DNA of 9,024 nucleotides from an uncultured Thermoleophilia bacterium (GCA_903921965.1 CAIXSE010000108.1:1-9024); one strand, 5' to 3'. Positions 1 through 6,963 are shown, counted from the stretch's first letter. Program-made: numbers and translations. Notes: generated by a model from the sequence alone, not told the origin.

Positions 1-605
1 CGCGGCTCAGCGGCGACTTCGGGCGGTTCCGCCGCCCCGAGGCAGCCTTCAGCTTCGACAACGACCTGCCGTTCGCCGAGCTCCTCCTCGCGCTCGCCGG
101 CGATTCGAAGAAGCTCCGCCTCGTGCCCGACGACAGCGACGTGCTCGACTGGGGCGTGCTGGTGCCTCTGAGCTTCCTGCGCGTGCGGCGCATCGTCTCG
201 CTGTCCATCGTGCGCGCCTACGGAGAGCACAAGGCGCTCGGCCAGCTCGTGCGACGCTGCGCCGAGGAGCTCGGCCGGGACACGCTCTTCCTCGCCTCGG
301 GCGACCTCTCGCACGCGCTCACGCACGACGCCCCGGCGCCGTACGATCCCCGGGGCAAGCTGTTCGACGACGAGGTCGTGCAGCTCATGCGGACCGGCGA
401 CTTCGGCGGGCTCAGCGCCATGGATCCGATCCTGCTCGAGGGCGCGGCCGAGTGCGGGCTGCGGAGCTTCATCGCGCTCGGCGGCTTCCTGGGCGACGAC
501 GCCGTCGTCGACCCCAAGGTCCTGAGCTACGAGGGGCCGTTCGGCGTCGGGTACCTGGTGGCCCACTTCGGCAGGGCTGCAGTGCCTGCCGAAGCGGTCT
601 CATGA
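1..605 (+). CDS. LigB/MEMO-type class III extradiol dioxygenase-like protein, 5' partial
   Basis: The frame is open from the left window edge to the TGA at 603-605, so the N-terminus lies outside the window; about 200 residues are visible. They resemble the C-terminal half of the LigB-like domain found in AmmeMemoRadiSam system proteins of anaerobes: a DWGVLVPL segment at bases 147-170, a SGDLSH motif near bases 298-315, an AAECGLRSF block near 447-473, and the terminal SYEGPFGVGY block near 526-555. Clostridial relatives are commonly one polypeptide with LigB followed by AMMECR1; here they are two ORFs sharing ATGA. The cellular function of this family is not settled, and no substrate can be assigned. 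The usual DHG motif of class III dioxygenases reads DWG here, which may mean the enzyme is not a dioxygenase. A GTG at 123 could be taken as the start, but conserved-looking sequence continues upstream of it, so it is not the real start. Confidence 0.8.
   Translation, partial: RLSGDFGRFRRPEAAFSFDNDLPFAELLLALAGDSKKLRLVPDDSDVLDWGVLVPLSFLRVRRIVSLSIVRAYGEHKALGQLVRRCAEELGRDTLFLASGDLSHALTHDAPAPYDPRGKLFDDEVVQLMRTGDFGGLSAMDPILLEGAAECGLRSFIALGGFLGDDAVVDPKVLSYEGPFGVGYLVAHFGRAAVPAEAVS
566..594 (+). repeat. 10-bp perfect inverted repeat at the LigB/AMMECR1 junction
   Basis: CTTCGGCAGG (566-575) and CCTGCCGAAG (585-594) are perfect reverse complements around a 9-base loop. The hairpin lies in the unconserved tail of the LigB-like ORF and ends 7 bases before the AMMECR1 ATG at 602, in the place of a ribosome binding site. 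No T-tract follows, so it does not look like an intrinsic terminator. It could limit independent initiation at AMMECR1 and favour coupled translation; this is inference. Confidence 0.6.
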
Positions 606-1144
606 CCGCGGACGGGAGCAAGGGTCCGGCCGACTACGCGCGGGAGTGCGTCGCCGCGCACGTCACCGGGCAGGCGGCGCCCGAACCTCCCGACGACCCC
701 GTCTACCGGCGTCGGGCGGCGTGCTTCGTCTCGCTGAAGGAGCACGGCGACCTGCGCGGCTGCATCGGGACGCTGGAGCCCGCCGAAGCCTCGCTGGGTC
801 TGGAGATCGTCCGCAACGCCTGCTCGGCGGCACTCCGCGACCCGCGCTTCTTCCGCGTGCGCCCGGACGAGCTGCCCGAGCTCACGTGCTCGGTCGACGT
901 GCTCAGCGAGAGCGAGCCGTGCGGCGTCGCCGACCTGGATCCGAAGGTGTACGGCGTCATCGTGCGCGCCGGCCTGCGGCGAGGAGTGCTGCTCCCCGAC
1001 CTCGAGGGCATCGACGACGCCGGCCGGCAGGTCGCGATCGCCCTGCAGAAGGCCGGGATCTCGCCCGGCGAGCCGTTCGCCGTGGAGCGCTTCACGGTGA
1101 CGCGGTACCGGGAGGGCGATCCGCCGCGCGCGGACGACGCGTGA
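602..1144 (+). CDS. amrA: AMMECR1 domain protein (AmmeMemoRadiSam system protein A)
   Basis: This 180-residue protein carries the family signature LRGCIGTL at residues 51-58, preceded by CFVSLK (about 41-46) and followed by an NACSAALRDPRF helix and the VYGVIV and GVLLPDLEG strands typical of the AMMECR1 fold. Its length fits a stand-alone AMMECR1 protein. The ATG at 602 is chosen because it overlaps the upstream TGA in ATGA; open sequence further upstream in this frame is only a shadow of the previous gene. No good ribosome binding site is visible, so translation is probably coupled to the upstream gene. The C-terminus overlaps the miaA GTG by four bases. Family members are found with MEMO/LigB-like proteins and a radical SAM protein, which is not in this window. 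The biochemical role is unknown. The symbol amrA follows the usual name for system protein A. Confidence 0.88.
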   Translation: MTADGSKGPADYARECVAAHVTGQAAPEPPDDPVYRRRAACFVSLKEHGDLRGCIGTLEPAEASLGLEIVRNACSAALRDPRFFRVRPDELPELTCSVDVLSESEPCGVADLDPKVYGVIVRAGLRRGVLLPDLEGIDDAGRQVAIALQKAGISPGEPFAVERFTVTRYREGDPPRADDA

Positions 1145-2097
1145 CGGAGCGTCCGCGCCCCTCGGCGCCCGGACCGCCGCCGGTGCTCGCGCTCTTCGGG
1201 GCGACGGCGCTCGGCAAGTCCGCCGTCGCCGACCTGGTCGCCCGCCGTCTCGAGGCGGACGTCGTGGTCGCTGACTCCATGCAGGTGTACCGCGGCCTGC
1301 CGGTCGTCACCAACCAGCCGGCGCCTGACGGAGAGCCGCGGCGGCACCTCGTCGGCTTCGTGCCGCCGCAGCGGGAGTTCGGCGTCGCGGAGTACGCGCG
1401 GCGCGCCCACGAGGTCATCGACGGGCTGCGCGCCGAGGGCCGCGCCGTCGTCGTCGAGGGCGGGTCCGGCCTGTACCTGCGCGCCGCGCTGGGCGACCTG
1501 TCGTTCTTGGAGGCCCCCGACCCGGGTCTGCGGCGAGTCCTGGAGGGGCGCTGGGCGGGAGACCCGCACGGCGTGGTCGAGGAACTGCGCCGCCTGGACC
1601 CGGCGACCCTCGCGCGTGTCGACGCCGCCAACGGGCGGCGCGTGGTCCGCGCGCTCGAGGCGGTGCTGCTCCGCGGCGGGCCGCTGCCCGCCGGCGCCGC
1701 GGAGCAGCTGTGGCGGCCCGCCGAGCGGTACCCGCACGTCCTGGCCGCCCTGGTCCCCGACGACGACCGCGCAGCCCTGCGCGGGCGCATCGACGCCCGC
1801 GTCGACGAGATGCTCGAACGCGGCGCTCTCGACGAGGTCCGCGCCGCCCGCGCTGCCGGGCCGTTCTCGCGCACGGTCGAACAGGCCATAGGCGTGCGCG
1901 AGCTCTGCGCCGTCCTCGACGGCGAGCTCGCGCAGGACGAGGCCGCGGCGCGCATGAAGGCCCGCACGCGGGCCCTGGCGCGCCGCCAGCTCACCTGGAT
2001 GCGCAAGCTCCCGGACGCGTCTCTCGTGCCCGCGACCGGGCGCCCGCCCGAGGCGGTCGCGGCCGCCGTGCTGGCCCTGCTCCCGGACGGCGCGTGA
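1141..2097 (+). CDS. miaA: tRNA dimethylallyltransferase MiaA
   Basis: MiaA transfers a dimethylallyl group to N6 of adenosine 37 in tRNAs reading UNN codons, in the cytoplasm. The 318-residue product has the usual length. Visible motifs are the P-loop GATALGKSAVA (residues 20-30), DSMQVYRG (45-52), HLVGF (69-73), the EGGSGLYLR block, RIDARVDEMLERGALDEV, EQAIGVREL and the C-terminal TRALARRQLTW (276-286). The segment after DSMQVYRG reads VVTNQP where many MiaA proteins have GTAKP. The GTG start at 1141 gives a GTGA overlap with the AMMECR1 stop and places the P-loop at the normal distance from the N-terminus. No strong ribosome binding site lies just upstream, so translation is probably coupled. 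The TGA stop forms part of a possible promoter for dapF. Confidence 0.95.
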   Translation: MTERPRPSAPGPPPVLALFGATALGKSAVADLVARRLEADVVVADSMQVYRGLPVVTNQPAPDGEPRRHLVGFVPPQREFGVAEYARRAHEVIDGLRAEGRAVVVEGGSGLYLRAALGDLSFLEAPDPGLRRVLEGRWAGDPHGVVEELRRLDPATLARVDAANGRRVVRALEAVLLRGGPLPAGAAEQLWRPAERYPHVLAALVPDDDRAALRGRIDARVDEMLERGALDEVRAARAAGPFSRTVEQAIGVRELCAVLDGELAQDEAAARMKARTRALARRQLTWMRKLPDASLVPATGRPPEAVAAAVLALLPDGA

Positions 2098-2103
2098 TAA
2101 GAT
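2095..2103 (+). promoter_or_regulatory. Possible extended -10 promoter upstream of dapF
   Basis: TGATAAGAT fits an extended -10 element (TGn followed by TAAGAT) and overlaps the miaA stop codon. It stands out as AT-rich in a GC-rich setting and lies 55 bases before the dapF start. No recognisable -35 box sits 16-18 bases upstream. Two short perfect inverted repeats follow at 2103-2116 and 2118-2131 in the predicted leader. It may give dapF-dapL expression independent of the miaA run. Confidence 0.4.
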
Positions 2104-2131
2104 GCCCGCTCGGGCACGCCGCGACCGCGGC
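2103..2131 (+). repeat. Two tandem short inverted repeats in the dapF leader
   Basis: TGCCCG/CGGGCA (2103-2108 and 2111-2116) and GCCGCG/CGCGGC (2118-2123 and 2126-2131) are perfect pairs separated by only two bases each, so in RNA the innermost pairs would open into a loop. A weak pyrimidine run (CCTTTCCTC) follows. They could be a weak miaA terminator or dapF leader structure. Short GC-rich palindromes also arise by chance in such a genome. Confidence 0.3.
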
Positions 2132-2158
2132 GGCCTTTCCTCAGAGGGGGTCGGGAGA

Positions 2159-3025
<867 letters not shown>

Positions 3026-3028
3026 CGC

Positions 3029-4192
3029 ATGAAGTTCTCGCAGCGCGTCGACCGCCTGCCGCCGTACCTCTTCGCCGGCATCGAGAGGCAGATCGCCGAG
3101 CGTCGCGCCCGCGGTCTGGACGTCATCAGCCTGGGCATCGGCGACCCCGACCTGCCGACACCGCAGCACATCGTCGACGCGCTCGCCGAGGCGGCGAAGG
3201 ACCCTGCCGTGCACCAGTACCCGAGCAACCAGGGCGAGCCGGGCTTCCGCGAGGCGGTGGCTTCGTTCTACGCCTCGCGCTTCGGCGTCACGGTCGACCC
3301 GGGCTCCGAGGTCGTCCCGCTGCTCGGCGCCAAGGAGGGCGTCGCCCACATCGGCCTCGCCCTCCTGGACGTGGGCGACGTCGCGCTGGCCGCCGACCCC
3401 GGGTACCCCGTCTACGTCACCGGGCCCATGCTGGCCGACGGCGTCGCCGTGCCAATCCCGCTCGTGCCCGAGCTCGGCTTCCAGCCCGACCTCGAGGCCG
3501 TCCCCTCCGAGACCGCGGAGAAGGCCAGGCTCATCTTCGTGAGCTACCCCAACAACCCCACGGGCGCGGTGATCGAGGACGACTTCTTCGCGCGGCTCGT
3601 CGCGTGGGCGAAGGCCAACGACGTCGTGGTGGTGCACGACAACGCCTACGCAGACATCACCTACGACGGCTACGTCGCTCCGAGCTTCCTGGCCACACCG
3701 GGCGCCAAGGACGTCGGCGTCGAGATGTTCAGCCTCTCCAAGAGCTACAACATGACGGGCTGGCGCGCCGGGGCGATCGTGGGCAACGCCGACGTCGTCG
3801 ACGCCTACTGGCGCCTCAAGACCAACATGGACTCCGGCATGTTCGGGGCGGTGCAGCGCGCCGCGGCGGTGGCGCTCACGAGCTCGCAGGAGTGCGTGCG
3901 CGAGATGTGCCGTATCTACAAGCGGCGCCGCGACCTGCTGGTGCACGCGCTGCGGTCCATCGGCATACACGTGGAGCCTCCCAAGGGCACCATCTACCTG
4001 TGGGCGCCGGTGCCCGAGGGCTACACGTCGGCGAGCTTCACCGAGACCGTCCTGGAGCAGGCGGACGTGGTGGTCACGCCGGGAGCCGCGTACGGCGCCG
4101 CCGGCGAGGGCTACGTCCGCCTCTCGCTCACCATCGCCGACGAGCGCCTCGAGGAGGCCGTCCGGCGCATCGAGGAGCGGGTACGGCTGTAG
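3029..4192 (+). CDS. dapL: LL-diaminopimelate aminotransferase DapL
   Basis: DapL is a PLP enzyme that converts tetrahydrodipicolinate directly to LL-diaminopimelate using glutamate, bypassing the succinylase or acetylase branches. The 387-residue product is a fold-type I class I/II aminotransferase: SLGIGDPDLPTP near residues 35-46, QYPSNQGEPGFREA, SYPNNPTG (172-179), HDNAYAD (about 203-209), and the Schiff-base lysine K238 in SLSKSYNMTGWRAG. The SYNMTGWR stretch and opening region fit DapL better than aspartate aminotransferase, and the dapF neighbour supports this. A GGAG at 3019-3022 lies six bases before the ATG and overlaps the dapF stop region, so the two genes are almost certainly co-transcribed. 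The remaining doubt is substrate: a general aspartate/alanine-type aminotransferase would look similar. Confidence 0.92.
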   Translation: MKFSQRVDRLPPYLFAGIERQIAERRARGLDVISLGIGDPDLPTPQHIVDALAEAAKDPAVHQYPSNQGEPGFREAVASFYASRFGVTVDPGSEVVPLLGAKEGVAHIGLALLDVGDVALAADPGYPVYVTGPMLADGVAVPIPLVPELGFQPDLEAVPSETAEKARLIFVSYPNNPTGAVIEDDFFARLVAWAKANDVVVVHDNAYADITYDGYVAPSFLATPGAKDVGVEMFSLSKSYNMTGWRAGAIVGNADVVDAYWRLKTNMDSGMFGAVQRAAAVALTSSQECVREMCRIYKRRRDLLVHALRSIGIHVEPPKGTIYLWAPVPEGYTSASFTETVLEQADVVVTPGAAYGAAGEGYVRLSLTIADERLEEAVRRIEERVRL

Positions 4193-4208
4193 AGCGGCGA
4201 CGCCGGGA

Positions 4209-4238
4209 GTCCGCCTCGCCGGGTCCCCCCGGCCGGAC
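4209..4238 (+). other. GC-rich hairpin in the dapL-hflX gap
   Basis: GTCCG (4209-4213) pairs with CGGAC (4234-4238), and GCCGGG (4218-4223) pairs with CCCGGC (4228-4233) around a TCCC loop, giving 11 base pairs with a four-base bulge on the left side. No T-run follows. It lies between the dapL stop and the hflX ribosome binding site (GGAGGGGG, 4257-4264). It may be a weak terminator for dapF-dapL or leader structure for hflX. In sequence this GC-rich a chance origin is possible. Confidence 0.35.
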
Positions 4239-4268
4239 GCGCCGGGGCCACGACTCGGAGGGGGCCTC

Positions 4269-5615
4269 GTGAGGGGCGACGCCCGCATCACCGAGACCGG
4301 CGCGACCGAGACCCGGCCGCGCGCGGTCGTCTTCGCGGTCGTCCCCGGCGGCAGCGGCGAGCCCGGGGAGGACGAGCCGCTCAACGAGATCAAGGAACTC
4401 CTCAGCTCGGCCGACATGGACTGGGTCGCCGACGTGATCCAGCGCAAGGAGCGGCCGCACCCGCACTCCTACCTCGGCAAGGGCAAGCTCGAGGAGCTCA
4501 AGCGGGTCGTCCAGGAGGCGGGGGCCACCGTGGCCGTCTGCGAAGACGACCTCAGCCCCGGGCAGGTGGCCGCCGTGCTCGACGCGGTCGACGCCGACGT
4601 CCTCGACCGCACCGAGCTCATCCTCACCGTGTTCAGCAGGCACGCGCACTCGCTCGAGGGCACCCTGCAGGTACACCTCGCGCAGCTCGAGTACGAGCTC
4701 ACGCGCATGCGCGGCAAGGGCATGATCCTCTCGAGGCTCGGCGCCGGCGTCGACATGCGCGGGCCCGGCGAGACCAAGCTCGAGGTCGACCGCCGCGTCG
4801 TGCGCAAGCGCATCCAGACGCTGCGCAGCCGGATCGACCACATGGCGCGCACGCGCCGCACGCAGCGGGCGCGGCGCCTGCGCTCCGCCGTCCCGCTGAT
4901 CGCGCTGGCCGGCTACACGAACGCGGGCAAGTCCACGCTGCTCAACGCGCTCACCGACGCGACGGTCCCGGTCCGCGACCGGCTGTTCGAGACGCTCGAC
5001 CCGACGTCGCGCTCCTACCGCTACCGCGACCGCGACTACGTGCTCACCGACACGGTCGGCTTCATCCGCAAGCTGCCGCACCAGCTCGTCGACGCGTTCG
5101 CCAGCACGCTCGAGGAGACCACGCTGGCCGATGTCGTGCTCGTGGTCGCCGACGCCCACCTCGAGGCCTCCGAGGTCGCAGTCCGCCAGCAGACGGTCGC
5201 CGAGGTCCTGGACGAGCTCGGCGCCACGGCGCCGCGGATGCTGGTGTTCAACAAGACCGACCTGGCCGACGAGGGCAAGCTCGCGCGCCTGCGGGCGCTG
5301 TACCCGGAGGCCGAGTTCATCGCCGCCGCGAGCGGCGAGGGCCTCGACCGCCTGCAGGAGCGCCTGGCCGGCTTCTTCGACCGCGCCCTCAGGCCGGTGC
5401 GGCTGCTCTTCCCGTACCGCGACGCCGCCGAGATGCACCGCCTGCGCGGCGTCGCCAGCGACGTGCACGAGGAGCACACGCCGGAGGGCGTGCTCTTCAC
5501 GGCCCGGCTGCCCGTCGCCGAGGCCGGCCGGTACGCGCGCTACGCGCTCGGACCCGAGCCGCGCGGCGACGATGCGGCCGACGGCGACGCCGTCGCGCCC
5601 GGAGACCCCCGGTGA
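4269..5615 (+). CDS. hflX: GTPase HflX
   Basis: HflX is a ribosome-associated GTPase that binds the 50S subunit and splits stalled ribosomes under stress. The 448-residue protein shows the HflX order: an N-terminal domain with YLGKGKLEEL, a central helical linker containing GPGETKLEVDRR, then the G domain with G1 GYTNAGKST (215-223), DPTSR in the switch region, G3 DTVGF (261-265), a QLVDAFASTLEE segment and G4 NKTD (328-331), and a C-terminal alpha/beta domain. The GTG start is preceded by GGAGGGGG (4257-4264). An acidic, disordered-looking tail (DDAADGDAVAPGD) ends the protein. The TGA at 5613-5615 overlaps the dut GTG by four bases, so the two are translationally coupled. Confidence 0.95.
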   Translation: MRGDARITETGATETRPRAVVFAVVPGGSGEPGEDEPLNEIKELLSSADMDWVADVIQRKERPHPHSYLGKGKLEELKRVVQEAGATVAVCEDDLSPGQVAAVLDAVDADVLDRTELILTVFSRHAHSLEGTLQVHLAQLEYELTRMRGKGMILSRLGAGVDMRGPGETKLEVDRRVVRKRIQTLRSRIDHMARTRRTQRARRLRSAVPLIALAGYTNAGKSTLLNALTDATVPVRDRLFETLDPTSRSYRYRDRDYVLTDTVGFIRKLPHQLVDAFASTLEETTLADVVLVVADAHLEASEVAVRQQTVAEVLDELGATAPRMLVFNKTDLADEGKLARLRALYPEAEFIAAASGEGLDRLQERLAGFFDRALRPVRLLFPYRDAAEMHRLRGVASDVHEEHTPEGVLFTARLPVAEAGRYARYALGPEPRGDDAADGDAVAPGDPR

Positions 5616-6088
5616 ACACCGGCGCCGCCGGGTCGGCGCTGCACGGCCCGGGCGGCATCAGAGTCCCCGTCAAGCTGCTGGTCCCGGCGGCCTCCGTGCC
5701 CGTCCGCGCCTACGACCACGACGCGGCCTACGACCTGTGCGCGGCCGAGGACCTCACCGTCGAGCCGCTCGGGCGCGCCGTCGTCGGCACAGGCATCGCC
5801 CTCGGGCTGCCGCCGGGCCTCGCGGCGCTCACGCTGCCGCGCTCGGGTCTGGCCGCCAGGCACGGCATCTCGATCGTCAACGCACCCGGCCTGATCGATC
5901 CGGGGTACCGCGGCGAGATCCGGGTCATCCTCCTGAACACCGACCGGCTCGAGCCCTTCGAGGTCCACGCCGGCGACCGCATCGCACAGCTGCTCTTCCT
6001 CCCGGTGACCGAGGCGACGCTCTCCGTCTCCGACGACCTCGAGGACACCCACCGCGGTGGCCGCGGCTTCGGCTCCAGCGGGCGCTGA
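5612..6088 (+). CDS. dut: Deoxyuridine 5'-triphosphate nucleotidohydrolase (dUTPase)
   Basis: This 158-residue trimeric-type dUTPase hydrolyses dUTP to dUMP and pyrophosphate, keeping uracil out of DNA and feeding dTMP synthesis. All five family motifs are visible in order: DAAYDLCA (37-44), PRSGLA (76-81), GLIDPGYRGEIRV (93-105, containing the uracil-pocket tyrosine), GDRIAQL (121-127), and the glycine-rich C-terminal RGGRGFGSSG (148-157), which in this family closes over the active site. The GTG at 5612 overlaps the hflX stop as GTGA; this start adds about 15 residues before the usual beginning at VPVKLL, and no better in-frame start codon lies nearer to that point. The gene ends about 30 bases before a strong promoter for the next gene. 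Confidence 0.94.
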   Translation: MNTGAAGSALHGPGGIRVPVKLLVPAASVPVRAYDHDAAYDLCAAEDLTVEPLGRAVVGTGIALGLPPGLAALTLPRSGLAARHGISIVNAPGLIDPGYRGEIRVILLNTDRLEPFEVHAGDRIAQLLFLPVTEATLSVSDDLEDTHRGGRGFGSSGR

Positions 6089-6115
6089 CGCCGGCGGCGG
6101 CAGCAGCACAGGTCG

Positions 6116-6145
6116 TTGACTGGCCCGGCAGCAAGCCAGTAGGCT
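6116..6145 (+). promoter_or_regulatory. Sigma-70/SigA-type promoter of the Nudix gene with an internal inverted repeat
   Basis: TTGACT (6116-6121) and TAGGCT (6140-6145) are separated by 18 bases, a good match to actinobacterial housekeeping promoters (TTGACn and TAGnnT). Transcription would begin near 6152, giving a leader of about 40 bases. ACTGGC (6119-6124) and GCCAGT (6135-6140) form a perfect 6-bp inverted repeat with a 10-base spacer that touches both promoter boxes. This could be an operator for a repressor, but no regulator can be named. Confidence 0.7.
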
Positions 6146-6157
6146 GACCCATCACTG

Positions 6158-6174
6158 GGCCGCCTCTGGCGGCC
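6158..6174 (+). other. Leader hairpin before the Nudix ribosome binding site
   Basis: GGCCGCC (6158-6164) and GGCGGCC (6168-6174) form a perfect 7-bp stem closed by a TCT loop, located at the predicted 5' end of the Nudix mRNA and ten bases ahead of AGGGGGAG (6183-6190). It may stabilise the transcript or tune ribosome access. No T-run follows, so it is not a standard terminator. Confidence 0.4.
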
Positions 6175-6193
6175 GCGGGGGCAGGGGGAGCAC

Positions 6194-6700
6194 ATGACGC
6201 AGCAGGAAGCCGACAGTCCCGAGGCCGTGCGGGACCCGGCGCCGGACGTCAGCGCCTCACCGGACAAGCCGACCATCCGCGTCGCGGGCCTCCTCGTCCA
6301 CGAGGGCCGCATCCTCATGGTCGAGCAGGGCCGGGCGGGGGAGAGGTACTGGCTCCTCCCCGGCGGCGGGGTCCGCTTCGGCGAGACGCTCTCAGACGCC
6401 CTGCGTCGCGAGTTCGCCGAGGAGCTCCGCATCCGTGTCGGTGTGAACAAGCTGCTCGCCATCGTCGAGTCCGTCTCTCCGGACCCGGCGTACCGCAAGC
6501 ACGTCGTGCACCTCGTCTTCGAGGTGTCGGCTCCGTCCGAGGTCGCGCCCGAACCTCACGATCCCAAGGTCCTGTCCGCGGCCTTCCTCGACGAACTGCA
6601 GCTCCAGCGTATCGACGTGCGCCCGCCCGTCACCGAGTTCCTGAGCGCCTGCGTGCGCGAGCTGCCGTCGTCGCCCCAGTATCTCGGGCGCCGCTGGTAG
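6194..6700 (+). CDS. Nudix hydrolase family protein
   Basis: Nudix proteins hydrolyse nucleoside diphosphates linked to another moiety, using a divalent metal. The 168-residue protein has a charged, probably disordered N-terminus of about 26 residues, a strand IRVAGLLVHEGRILMVEQ, and a Nudix box at residues 58-80 with the metal-binding REFAEE core (72-77) and E64. The position that is glycine near the box end is arginine here (R79). The lead-in YWLLPGGGVRFGE resembles NTP/mutator-type Nudix proteins, but substrate cannot be predicted. Translation starts at ATG 6194 after AGGGGGAG at 6183-6190. The gene has its own promoter and appears monocistronic. The C-terminus ends SPQYLGRRW. Placement beside dut could hint at nucleotide-pool cleaning, though this is only context. 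Confidence 0.88.
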   Translation: MTQQEADSPEAVRDPAPDVSASPDKPTIRVAGLLVHEGRILMVEQGRAGERYWLLPGGGVRFGETLSDALRREFAEELRIRVGVNKLLAIVESVSPDPAYRKHVVHLVFEVSAPSEVAPEPHDPKVLSAAFLDELQLQRIDVRPPVTEFLSACVRELPSSPQYLGRRW

Positions 6701-6731
6701 ACGCGCCGGCGCCGGCCGGGTTCCTCGAAGA

Positions 6732-6759
6732 GCACGCGATAATCTCCGTTATGTAAAGT
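6732..6759 (+). other. dif: Candidate dif site (XerC/XerD chromosome-dimer resolution)
   Basis: The 28 bases divide into a left 11-base arm GCACGCGATAA (6732-6742), a 6-base centre TCTCCG, and a right arm TTATGTAAAGT (6749-6759). The right arm matches the XerD arm of Bacillus subtilis dif (TTATGTAAACT) at 10 of 11 positions and resembles that of E. coli (TTATGTTAAAT). The inner ATAA/TTAT pair flanks the centre exactly as in known dif sites, while the outer left arm is diverged, as is usual for XerC arms. The site is AT-rich in a very GC-rich region, noncoding, and lies where gene direction flips from + to -. Recall of the consensus is from memory. The alternative is that GATAAT (6738-6743) is merely a promoter -10 box. 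Confidence 0.55.
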
Positions 6760-6913
6760 CGTGCCCGGACGCGCCCCCTCGGCTGCACCGGCCGGTGGCG
6801 TTGATGACACCTCCCTCCCTGCGCAGACGACACGCTGAGTCGCCTGTCCGGGTCCCGCGGCTCCCGCCGCACGCTGCGTGACCCGCAGGCCGAAGCCGGC
6901 AGGACGTCCTCGC

Positions 6914-6963
6914 CCGGACACTCGGACTCCGCAGGTCCGAAGCTGCGAAGTCCGAGTGTCCGG
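6914..6963. repeat. 50-base near-perfect inverted repeat (long hairpin)
   Basis: CCGGACACTCGGACT (6914-6928) and AGTCCGAGTGTCCGG (6949-6963) are perfect 15-base complements. After one mismatch (6929/6948) the stem continues with CGCAG/CTGCG (6930-6934 and 6943-6947), leaving the 8-base loop GTCCGAAG. In total 20 of 21 positions pair. No T-run follows on either strand. It could be a bidirectional terminator between convergent genes, the core of a small RNA, or a palindromic repeat element. A perfect 10-base palindrome AGGACGTCCT sits immediately to its left (6901-6910). Confidence 0.8.

Noticed and set aside
2102..2158. ATG at 2102 as the dapF start
   Set aside because: It would add 19 Arg/Gly-rich residues, overlap the candidate promoter and lacks a ribosome binding site, whereas GTG 2159 has one at proper spacing.
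4128..5477. 449-codon minus-strand frame
   Set aside because: It lies entirely antisense to the dapL end and hflX, with no motif and no ribosome binding site.
6738..6743. GATAAT as a plain -10 promoter box
   Set aside because: No -35 box is found 16-18 bases upstream and no gene follows on the + strand; the surrounding dif-like symmetry explains it better, although this is not excluded.
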